Assembly (NCBI GenBank): GCA_025463905.1
Contig: JAODBJ010000027.1
Location: forward strand, 1-42,239
Reading direction: 5' to 3'
DNA length: 42,239 bases
Origin: Actinomycetes bacterium
GTDB lineage: Bacteria > Actinomycetota > Acidimicrobiia > IMCC26256 > PALSA-610
Of this stretch, positions 10,440 through 17,511 are shown one piece after another; position 1 is the first letter of the stretch, and the number at the start of each line of letters is the position of its first letter. Below the pieces are notes generated by a model. That model made no database searches, was not told the origin of the DNA, and saw only the letters and a list, made by a program, of their open reading frames with translations. The position numbers and the translations under genes were made by a program.

Positions 10440-11246
10440 GTGCGGCGACGACTCGACACCGAGCTGGTGCGGCGAGGGTTGGTCGCGAGCCGAACCCGCG
10501 CGGTCGAGGCGGTAACGGAAGGCCGGGTTCGGGTGGGTGGCGCGCCTGCGGCCAGCCCGGCCCGCCAGGTCGACGCGTCGGAACCGATCACCGTGGTTGC
10601 GCTCCCTGACCAGTACGTGTCGCGCGGTGGGTACAAGTTGGCCGCCGCGCTCGATGCATTCGACATCGACGTGCGCGATCGGGTCGCGCTCGATGTGGGG
10701 GCGTCAACCGGTGGCTTCACCGATTGCCTGCTCCAACGAGGCGCGAAGCACGTGATCGCGCTCGACGTCGGCCGCGCCCAACTCGCGTGGTCGCTGCGCA
10801 ACGACGCGCGCGTCACCGTGCGCGAACGCACCGACGTACGCAACTTCGCGGCCGAACCATTCGAACCGCTCGATGCGCGTCCGGAGGTCTGCGTCGTCGA
10901 CGTGTCCTTCATCTCGCTACGGACGATCGCGCCCGCGCTGCTCAGCGCCACCGATCCGGATGCTGCATTCGTGTTACTCGTGAAGCCGCAGTTCGAGGCG
11001 GGCCGGGCGCGGGTAGGAAAACGTGGGGTGGTACGCGACGCGGAAGTGCACCGCGCGGTGTTGCGCGAAGTGATCGACGCCCTTGGCGCGCAGGGACTCG
11101 GAGCGCGCGCGCTCATCGCGTCACCTTTGCGCGGTGCCGACGGCAACGTCGAGTTCCTCGTTCACGCGCGGCGCGGTGCAATCGAAGTCACCCCCGACCG
11201 CATCGACGATGTCGTTGCCGGCGCGCACGAATCGGTAGGGACGTGA
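10440..11246 (+). CDS. tlyA: TlyA family rRNA 2'-O-methyltransferase
   Basis: TlyA methylates ribose 2'-OH groups of rRNA; in mycobacteria the targets are 23S C1920 and 16S C1409, and loss gives capreomycin resistance. The 268-residue protein has an N-terminal S4 RNA-binding domain (RRRLDTELVRRGLVASRTRAVEAVTEGRVRVGG) and a Rossmann methyltransferase domain with the SAM motif ALDVGASTGGFTD (84-95). Further motifs are LVKPQFEAGR and PLRGADGNVEFLVH. The length equals that of the mycobacterial two-site enzyme. The linker before VSRGGYKL reads PDQYV, where M. tuberculosis has RAWV. The GTG start is 19 nt after the previous stop, and the TGA overlaps the nadK GTG. Confidence 0.95.
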   Translation: MRRRLDTELVRRGLVASRTRAVEAVTEGRVRVGGAPAASPARQVDASEPITVVALPDQYVSRGGYKLAAALDAFDIDVRDRVALDVGASTGGFTDCLLQRGAKHVIALDVGRAQLAWSLRNDARVTVRERTDVRNFAAEPFEPLDARPEVCVVDVSFISLRTIAPALLSATDPDAAFVLLVKPQFEAGRARVGKRGVVRDAEVHRAVLREVIDALGAQGLGARALIASPLRGADGNVEFLVHARRGAIEVTPDRIDDVVAGAHESVGT

Positions 11247-12097
11247 AGCGCGTCGGGTTGGTGCCGCACCGCGAACGGCCGGTCGCGCTCGCGCTCGCGC
11301 GTGAAGCGGCGGCGTGGCTGCGCGCCCACGAAGTGGAGGTGCGCCTGCCGGAAGCCGAGGCGTACGCCGCCGGGCTCGAGGAATACGCGTGCGACGTCAG
11401 CGCCTTCACCGATGGCCTCGATGTTGTGATCTCGCTCGGTGGCGACGGCACGATGTTGCACACGTTCCAGCTCGTGTACCCCGAACCGGTCGCGCTGCTC
11501 GGCGTGAACGTCGGCCAGCTCGGCTACTTGACCGCGCTCGAACCCGACGACCTTGCGATGGCACTCCCGCACATCGTTGCCGGCGACTATGCGGTGTCGG
11601 ACCGGTCCGTGCTCGAAGTGCATGTGCACTCGGCCGGTCCCGCCGGGGGCACTTGGTTCGCGCTGAACGAGACCGTGCTCGAGAAGGTTCGGGCCGGCCA
11701 CCTCGTTCGCCTCGAGGTGTCGATCAACGGCAGCCCGTTCACCACGTACGCAGCCGACGGCGTGATCGTGGCGACACCCACCGGCTCCACGGCCTATTCG
11801 TTCTCGGCCCGCGGGCCGATTGTCTCACCCGCCCTGCATTGTGTGCTTCTGACTCCCGTGTCACCACACATGCTGTTCGACCGCACGCTGCTGCTCGGCC
11901 CCGAAGAGGAGCTGGAATTCGTCGTCAGCGACGGCAGCATCGTCGCGCTCACGGTCGACGGTCGGGAAGTGGGGGAGTTGGTCGCGGGCAATCGGGTCAC
12001 GAGCCGAGCCGCGGCGCGGCCGGCGCACGTCATCACCTTCGCACCGCGCGACTTCCACCAGATCCTGAAGGCCAAATTCGCGCTCCCCGACCGGTGA
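11243..12097 (+). CDS. nadK: NAD kinase
   Basis: NAD kinase phosphorylates NAD+ to NADP+. The 284-residue protein has the hallmark SLGGDGTMLHTF (GGDGT at 66-70), FALNETVLEKVRAGHLVRLEVSINGSPFTTYAADGVIVATPTGSTAYSFSA and ALTVDGREVGEL. The start is the GTG at 11243 that overlaps the tlyA stop (GTGA). The ORF track begins at 10724 inside tlyA, but the preceding 173 residues are out-of-frame tlyA sequence. It is followed by recN after 18 nt, the same order as Rv1694-Rv1695-Rv1696. Confidence 0.95.
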   Translation: MKRVGLVPHRERPVALALAREAAAWLRAHEVEVRLPEAEAYAAGLEEYACDVSAFTDGLDVVISLGGDGTMLHTFQLVYPEPVALLGVNVGQLGYLTALEPDDLAMALPHIVAGDYAVSDRSVLEVHVHSAGPAGGTWFALNETVLEKVRAGHLVRLEVSINGSPFTTYAADGVIVATPTGSTAYSFSARGPIVSPALHCVLLTPVSPHMLFDRTLLLGPEEELEFVVSDGSIVALTVDGREVGELVAGNRVTSRAAARPAHVITFAPRDFHQILKAKFALPDR

Positions 12098-12115
12098 GGC
12101 GGCCGAGGTGAGATC

Positions 12116-13732
12116 TTGCTGAGCGAGCTGCGCGTCGAGAATCTCGGCATCGTGTCGGAAGTACTCATCACCCTCGGTCCGGGCATGACCGCGATCACCG
12201 GCGAAACCGGCGCGGGAAAGACGTTGCTCGTCGACGCGCTCGTGCTGTTGCTCGGCGGCCGCGCCGACCCCGCGCTCGTGCGCGACGGCGCGACCGAGGC
12301 GCGCGTCGAGGGGCGATTCCTCTCCGGTGACGACGAAGTGGTGCTCACGCGCGTCGTGCCGCGCGACGGGCGAAGCCGCGGCTACGTGAACGGGCGGCTC
12401 GCCACCGCGGCGGAACTCGCGGACCACGGCCGCGTGGTCGCGGACCTGCACGGGCAGCACGCCCACCAGTCATTGATCCACGCGCCGGAACAGCGCGCGC
12501 TGCTCGACACGTACACAGGTGCACCCGCCCGCAACGCGCTGGACCAGCTGCGCGCGGCGCGCGCGGAGGTGCGACGCATCGACGAAGATCTGGTGGCGCT
12601 CGGTGGCGACGAACGTGCTCGTGCGCGCGAAGCGGACCTGTTGCGCTACCAGCTCGCCGAGATCGACGCGGCCGCGCTCGCCGACCTCGACGAAGAGGCG
12701 CGCCTCGAACGCGAAGAGCGACTCCTCGCCGACGCCGACGCGTACGGAGAATCACTCGCGGACGCGCAACGCGAACTCAACGGTCCCGTGGAAGAGGCGC
12801 TGGGACACGTTGTCGCATCGCTCGGCGCCGAACCGTTCGCCGAGCTCGCGACGCGCGCGCACGCGCTGCAAGCCGAAGCAGCCGAGCTCGCGCACGACGT
12901 ACGCGTCGTAAGCGAAACATTGATCGCCGACCCGGAACGCCTTGCCGCAGTACGGGAGCGTCGCCAACTCGTGCGCGACTTGTGCCGAAAGTACGGGGCG
13001 ACGATCGCAGAGGTGCGCGAGTACGGCGCGGAGTCGCACGCGCGTCTGGCCGAGATCGAGAGCCACGAAGAGCGCGCCGCGGCACTCGAAGCGAAGAAAT
13101 CGGTCGCGGAGTCGGACGCAACGACCGCCGCGACCGCGCTCACCCGGGCGCGCCGAGCAAGCGCCAAGCCGCTCGCCGAAGCAGTCACTGAGCGGCTCCG
13201 CGAGCTGGCGATGCCGAACGCGACCTTCACCGTGATGATCGAGGCCGCTCCACTCACCGACGACGGCGCCGACGACGTGAGCTTCTTGCTGGCCCCCAAT
13301 CCGGGCGAGGCTGCCCGGCCACTCGCGCGGGCCGCCTCCGGTGGCGAGCTCAGTCGCGCGATGCTTGCGCTACGGGTCGTGCTCTCCGAGGCCCCGCCGA
13401 CGCTCGTGTTCGATGAGGTCGACGCGGGCATCGGCGGCGAGGCAGGGGTAGCCGTAGGGCGTTCGATGGCGTCGTTGGGAGGGAAGCACCAGGTGTTGTG
13501 CGTCACGCACCTTGCCCAGGTCGCGGCCTTTGCGGACGCGCACATCGTCGTCGCCAAGCAGGAACTCGACGGGCGCACTGTCGCGAGCGCGGGCACGATC
13601 GACGGGCCCGATCGGGTTGCCGAGCTGTCGCGGATGCTGGCCGGCGTCGGTGATTCCGCGCATGCCCGACGTCACGCGCGAGAGCTGCTCACCCGAGCCG
13701 CGACCGCGCGTGACGCGGTGAGGACCGCGTGA
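12116..13732 (+). CDS. recN: DNA repair protein RecN
   Basis: RecN is an SMC-like ATPase acting in double-strand break repair. It has Walker A GETGAGKT (29-36), a central coiled-coil-prone region rich in Glu/Arg/Ala (about 140-370), the ABC signature LARAASGGELSRAMLALRVVL, Walker B LVFDEVDAGIGGEAGVAVG and VLCVTHLAQVAAFAD. Its 538 residues are close to the usual length of about 550. The start is a TTG at 12116 giving the conserved MLSELRVENLGIVSEV; GAGGTGAG is just upstream. The stop overlaps steA by 4 nt (GTGA). Confidence 0.95.
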   Translation: MLSELRVENLGIVSEVLITLGPGMTAITGETGAGKTLLVDALVLLLGGRADPALVRDGATEARVEGRFLSGDDEVVLTRVVPRDGRSRGYVNGRLATAAELADHGRVVADLHGQHAHQSLIHAPEQRALLDTYTGAPARNALDQLRAARAEVRRIDEDLVALGGDERARAREADLLRYQLAEIDAAALADLDEEARLEREERLLADADAYGESLADAQRELNGPVEEALGHVVASLGAEPFAELATRAHALQAEAAELAHDVRVVSETLIADPERLAAVRERRQLVRDLCRKYGATIAEVREYGAESHARLAEIESHEERAAALEAKKSVAESDATTAATALTRARRASAKPLAEAVTERLRELAMPNATFTVMIEAAPLTDDGADDVSFLLAPNPGEAARPLARAASGGELSRAMLALRVVLSEAPPTLVFDEVDAGIGGEAGVAVGRSMASLGGKHQVLCVTHLAQVAAFADAHIVVAKQELDGRTVASAGTIDGPDRVAELSRMLAGVGDSAHARRHARELLTRAATARDAVRTA

Positions 13733-14889
13733 AGGCACGTCGCGCGGAGCAGGAAGTCGTGCGCGGTATCGCGCGAGTCGACCGGCGCACCAAGGATCTC
13801 GCGCGTCGTGTTCGCCCGGGCGAGATCGCGATCATCAACCACCGTGATATCGATCGCGTCGCGGCCGAGAGTCTCGTCGCGGCGGGTGTCGCCGCGGTCG
13901 TGAACGCGGCACCATCGATCTCGGGTCGTTATCCCAACAGTGGTCCGCTCCGACTCGTCGAGGCGGGGATCCCCCTCGTCGACGATGTCGGCCGCAGTGT
14001 GATGGACCTGCTATCCGACGGCGACACGGTCGACATTGTGGGCGGCGCGATCGTCCTCGACGGTGAGGTGATCGCAAAGGGCGAGATGCCGTCGTGTGAA
14101 GAACTCGCAGACCGTATGGAAGTCGCCCGCCTCGGGATTGCCGACGAACTCCGCGAATTCGCCCGCAACACCCTCGAGTACGTCGAGCGCGAGGCGCCGC
14201 TCACGTTCGAGGCGCTCGACGTCCCCGAATTGTCGACCGAGATCCGGGGTCGACACGCGCTCATCGTCGTGCGTGGACACGACTATCGCCACGACCTCGC
14301 TGCGTTGCGCCCATATATCAAGGAGTACCGGCCGGTGCTCATCGCGGTCGACGGCGGCGCAGACGCGTTGCTCGAAGTCGGTCTCCAGCCGGACATCATC
14401 ATCGGCGACTTCGACTCCGCGTCGGACCGCGCCGTGCACTGCGGCGCGGACCTCGTACACCACGTGCATCCCGACGGACGCGCACCGGGGCGCGAGAACC
14501 TGCTCGCGTTCGGCTTGCCGTACCAGGAGTTCGTCGCCGAGGGGATGAGTGAAGATGTCGCGATGTTGCTCGCCTACGAAGCGGGCGCCACGCTCATCGT
14601 CGCCGTCGGCACGCACGTGACGATGGTCGAGTTTCTCGACAAGGGCCGCAAAGGCATGGCCTCCACGTTTCTCACCCGCCTGCGTCTCGGCCCCGTGCTC
14701 GTCGACGCGAAAGGCGTGAGTCGGTTGTACGAGGGGCGTTCCCGCCGCAGTGACGTGCTGCTCCTCGTCGGGTCGGCCTTCCTCGCGATGGTGATCCTCG
14801 CGACCCGTTCGAACTCGTGGAGCGTGTTCATCGACGGCTTCCGGCTCTGGTTCGACAATTTGCGTGACGCCATTCACGGCTGGTTCTAA
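13729..14889 (+). CDS. steA: SteA-like cytokinetic ring protein
   Basis: This 386-residue protein matches the Rv1697/SteA family. Conserved blocks are RPGEIAIINHRDIDRVAAESLV, ISGRYPNSGPLRLVEAGIPLVDDVG, LIAVDGGADALLEVGLQPDIIIGDFDSASDRAV (thiamine-pyrophosphokinase-like fold) and VAMLLAYEAGATLIVAVGTHVTMVEFLDKGRKGMASTFLTRLRLG. A single TM near the C-terminus (DVLLLVGSAFLAMVILAT) leaves a short tail. In corynebacteria SteA works with SteB at the division septum. The gene overlaps recN (GTGA), and an mctB/steB-like gene follows after 64 nt, as in mycobacteria. Confidence 0.9.
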   Translation: MKARRAEQEVVRGIARVDRRTKDLARRVRPGEIAIINHRDIDRVAAESLVAAGVAAVVNAAPSISGRYPNSGPLRLVEAGIPLVDDVGRSVMDLLSDGDTVDIVGGAIVLDGEVIAKGEMPSCEELADRMEVARLGIADELREFARNTLEYVEREAPLTFEALDVPELSTEIRGRHALIVVRGHDYRHDLAALRPYIKEYRPVLIAVDGGADALLEVGLQPDIIIGDFDSASDRAVHCGADLVHHVHPDGRAPGRENLLAFGLPYQEFVAEGMSEDVAMLLAYEAGATLIVAVGTHVTMVEFLDKGRKGMASTFLTRLRLGPVLVDAKGVSRLYEGRSRRSDVLLLVGSAFLAMVILATRSNSWSVFIDGFRLWFDNLRDAIHGWF

Positions 14890-14894
14890 GTTTT

Positions 14895-14908
14895 CGCCCT
14901 GCGGGGCG
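14895..14908 (+). terminator. Short hairpin after steA
   Basis: CGCCC-TGCG-GGGCG forms a 5-bp GC hairpin 6 nt after the steA stop. It could attenuate transcription before the next operon. It has no T-tract, and the stem is short. Confidence 0.3.
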
Positions 14909-14935
14909 CGCCGCCGAATCGATGGCGTCGCCGTT

Positions 14936-14941
14936 TAGGCT
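14936..14941 (+). promoter_or_regulatory. Candidate -10 box TAGGCT before the mctB-murJ operon
   Basis: TAGGCT ends 12 nt before the ATG at 14954. Transcription would start only about 5 nt upstream of the codon, and no Shine-Dalgarno sequence is evident. It would make mctB-murJ and the two following genes a unit separate from steA. Confidence 0.4.
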
Positions 14942-14953
14942 CTCCCGGCTGCC

Positions 14954-15934
14954 ATGATCAACTTCCGCTTCCACATCATCTCGCTCGTCGCGGTCTTCCT
15001 GGCACTGGCACTGGGCATCCTGTTCGGATCGGCGGTCGGAGAACCCGCGATCGTCGACACGCTGCACAACACCATCGACAACGTGCGCAACCGGGCGGAC
15101 CAACGCCGAGCCGAGAACGTGACGTTGCACTCGCAAGTTGACCGGCTGAACCACTACATCACCGGTGTTGCGCCCTACGCGGTCGCGGGCCGGCTCACCG
15201 GCGTAGACGTCGCGGTCGTTGCGATTGAAGGAGTGGATCGCGGAAGGGTGAACGACACGCTCGCGATGCTTCGGTTGGCCGGAGCCAACGCACCGATGAC
15301 GGTGTGGCTCCAGGCACGCTTCGCGCTCGCCGATCCCGCCGCGGTCGAAACGTTGGCGTCGCTCCTCGGCAGCCCGTCGGCCGATCCGGCGACGCTGCGC
15401 GCGCAGGCGCTGCAGTTGCTGGCTCAGCGTTTCAGCCGGCCGTTCCCGATTGTCGGCGGCGCGACGACCACGACCACGACCACGGGCACCGCAGTGACCA
15501 ACGCGAGCGCGCAGGACATCCTGACCCGACTCGTCGACGCGAAGTTCATCAAAGTCGACGGCTTGCGGGCGGATGCGTTCGCTTCGTTTCCCTTGCACCG
15601 CGCCCGAGCGCTCGCGATCGACGGCGTCGGCAGCGACATCACCGACGGCGTGACGTATGACGCGCTGGTGACGAGCCTCACCAACGGTGGGGTACGGACC
15701 GTCGCGGCGGAAATATCGAGCGACAGTCGAGACGTGCAGCGCGGCGTCGCGGTGGGTGCGATCCGCGGCGACGACTCGTTGAAGGGCAAGGTTTCGACCA
15801 TCGACGATCTCGACCTCCCGCTCGGACAAGTGTGCGCAGCGTTGGCGCTCGAACAGACCGCTCAAGGCATCGTCGGCGATTACGGCTACGGCAAAGGCGC
15901 GTCACTTCTCGTCCCCAAGATGCCCGCGCTATGA
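14954..15934 (+). CDS. MctB/SteB-like membrane-anchored coiled-coil protein
   Basis: This 326-residue protein belongs to the Rv1698 family (MctB 'copper transporter', SteB in corynebacteria). It starts INFRFHIISLVAVFLALALGILFGSAVG, one TM typical of the family, followed by a heptad-like segment (NVRNRADQRRAENVTLHSQVDRLNHYI) and an extracytoplasmic alpha/beta domain. Residues near 170 form a run of seven threonines (GGATTTTTTTGTAV) in a simple DNA repeat. SteB binds SteA and affects peptidoglycan hydrolysis at division; the copper-channel role reported for mycobacteria is less obviously transferable. Its stop overlaps murJ by 4 nt (ATGA). Confidence 0.85.
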   Translation: MINFRFHIISLVAVFLALALGILFGSAVGEPAIVDTLHNTIDNVRNRADQRRAENVTLHSQVDRLNHYITGVAPYAVAGRLTGVDVAVVAIEGVDRGRVNDTLAMLRLAGANAPMTVWLQARFALADPAAVETLASLLGSPSADPATLRAQALQLLAQRFSRPFPIVGGATTTTTTTGTAVTNASAQDILTRLVDAKFIKVDGLRADAFASFPLHRARALAIDGVGSDITDGVTYDALVTSLTNGGVRTVAAEISSDSRDVQRGVAVGAIRGDDSLKGKVSTIDDLDLPLGQVCAALALEQTAQGIVGDYGYGKGASLLVPKMPAL

Positions 15935-17511
15935 CCGAACATTCTCCTGCGCGCGCGGCGGTCGGTATGGGCGTGGTCACCGCCGTTTCCCGGTCGTTCG
16001 GTTTCCTGCGCGTGCTCGTGATCGCGGCGGTGCTCGGCGCCACATACCTCGGCAACACGTTCCAAGCCTCCAACTCCGTATCGAACGTCCTGTTCGAACT
16101 GCTCGCGGCCGGCGCGCTCTCCGCGGTGCTCGTCCCGACGTTCGTGGAGTTGCTCGATGCCGGCCGCGCCGACGAAGCGGAGCGCCTCGCGAACGGCTTG
16201 CTCGGCATCGCGCTGTTGGTCCTCGGCGCGGTCGTGGTTCTCGGGTACGCCACCGCGCCGCTCGTCGCGCGCGCGCTATCGAGCGGCGCGCCCAACTCGT
16301 CGGTCGCCGCTCACCAACGCGCGCTCTCGACGTTCCTCCTGTGGTTCTTCGTCCCGCAGGTGCTCCTGTATGCGTTTGGAGCCGTCGCGACCGCGCTGCT
16401 GTACGCGCGTCGACGATTCGCGATTACCGCCGCGGCGCCTATCGGCAATACCGTCGTGATGGTCGGCGCGTTGCTGGTGTTCCGCACCGTTGCGGGCGCG
16501 AGCCCGGGCTTGCACCTGTCGCTCGGTGAGAAGTTGCTCCTCGCGCTCGCAGGCACCGGGGGCGTCGTCGCGTTCGTCGGGCTGCTGGTGCTCGCGGCGC
16601 GCAGCAGCGGGTTCCGGTTGCGGCCGCGCATCGCACGCGGCGATCCCGCGGTGAACCGCCTGTTGCGAATGTCGGGTTGGGGAGTGCTACTGCATGCAAT
16701 CGCGGGCGCATTGCTCGGCGCGGCACTTGTGCTCGGGAACGGCGTGGAGGGCGGTGTGGTCGCGTACCAGACCGCGTTCGTGTTCTTCCTCGCGCCCTAC
16801 GCCACACTCGCACAGCCGGTGCACACGGCGATCCTTCCGGAGCTCGCCAACGAGGCCGGGCGCGGCGACCTCGACGCGTTTGCTCGCTCGGTGCGGTGGG
16901 CGCTCGATTCGATCGCGGGCTTCGTGGTCCCGGTGTCCGCGGCGATGGTGGCGCTCGCGTACCCGGTGATGCGAGTGGTGGCGTTCGGCGCCATCCATGG
17001 CAGCGCGGTGTCTCTTCTCGCGGCTGGGCTCGCGTCACTCGCGCTGGGCCTCTACGGCTACGGCGCGTTCTTGTTGCTCGCCCGCTCGTACTACGCGCTC
17101 GGCGACAGCCGTACGCCGGCGATGGTTGCGATTGCTGCCGCAGTCATCGGCGTTGGGACGATGTTCGCGACGGCGCCGTTCGCACACGGCTCGGCGCGGG
17201 TGGCAGTGCTTGGCATCGGCCATTCCGTCGCGTACGCGTTCGGCGCGGTTGTGCTCGGGATCGGACTGTCGCGGCGTATCGGTGTCGCCATCGTTCCTAC
17301 CGGCCTGCTGCGTACGACCGGAATCTCCGCGGTCGTTGCGACGGGTGCGTGGCTCGTGACCCGCTGGATCGTCCCGACGGGCCGTGCGACGCAGCTCGCG
17401 GAGTTGTCGCTCGTGACGGTCGCCGGCGGTGCGCTCTACGTCGGTGCAATGCGAGTGCTCGGGAACCCGTTGCGGATCTCCGGCCGGCGCGAGGAGATCC
17501 CGCTCCCGTGA
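15931..17511 (+). CDS. murJ: MurJ/MviN family lipid II flippase
   Basis: MurJ moves undecaprenyl-linked peptidoglycan precursor across the membrane. The 526-residue protein has the family start VGMGVVTAVSRSFGFLRVLVIAAVLGATYLGNTFQASNSVSNVLFELLAAGALSAVLVPTF and about 14 hydrophobic segments. The later blocks YQTAFVFFLAPYATLAQPVHTAILPELA and YGYGAFLLLARSYYALGDSRTPA are also typical. The ATG at 15931 overlaps the preceding stop; the ORF track's 15832 start lies within mctB. In M. tuberculosis murJ is elsewhere (Rv3910), so its place here beside steA/steB and an MraY-like gene is informative. The stop overlaps the next GTG (GTGA). Confidence 0.92.
   Translation: MTEHSPARAAVGMGVVTAVSRSFGFLRVLVIAAVLGATYLGNTFQASNSVSNVLFELLAAGALSAVLVPTFVELLDAGRADEAERLANGLLGIALLVLGAVVVLGYATAPLVARALSSGAPNSSVAAHQRALSTFLLWFFVPQVLLYAFGAVATALLYARRRFAITAAAPIGNTVVMVGALLVFRTVAGASPGLHLSLGEKLLLALAGTGGVVAFVGLLVLAARSSGFRLRPRIARGDPAVNRLLRMSGWGVLLHAIAGALLGAALVLGNGVEGGVVAYQTAFVFFLAPYATLAQPVHTAILPELANEAGRGDLDAFARSVRWALDSIAGFVVPVSAAMVALAYPVMRVVAFGAIHGSAVSLLAAGLASLALGLYGYGAFLLLARSYYALGDSRTPAMVAIAAAVIGVGTMFATAPFAHGSARVAVLGIGHSVAYAFGAVVLGIGLSRRIGVAIVPTGLLRTTGISAVVATGAWLVTRWIVPTGRATQLAELSLVTVAGGALYVGAMRVLGNPLRISGRREEIPLP

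Noticed and set aside
10724-12097. 457-aa start for NAD kinase given by the ORF track
   Set aside because: The first 173 residues are tlyA read in another frame. GTG 11243 overlaps the tlyA stop and begins the family sequence.
12646-13596. 316-aa Ser/Ala-rich minus ORF opposite recN
   Set aside because: Shadow of recN; no domain, and recN is complete on the plus strand.
15460-15483. ACGACC simple repeat in the mctB-like gene as a possible regulatory or CRISPR-like repeat
   Set aside because: It encodes a poly-Thr linker in frame; units are too short and few for an array.
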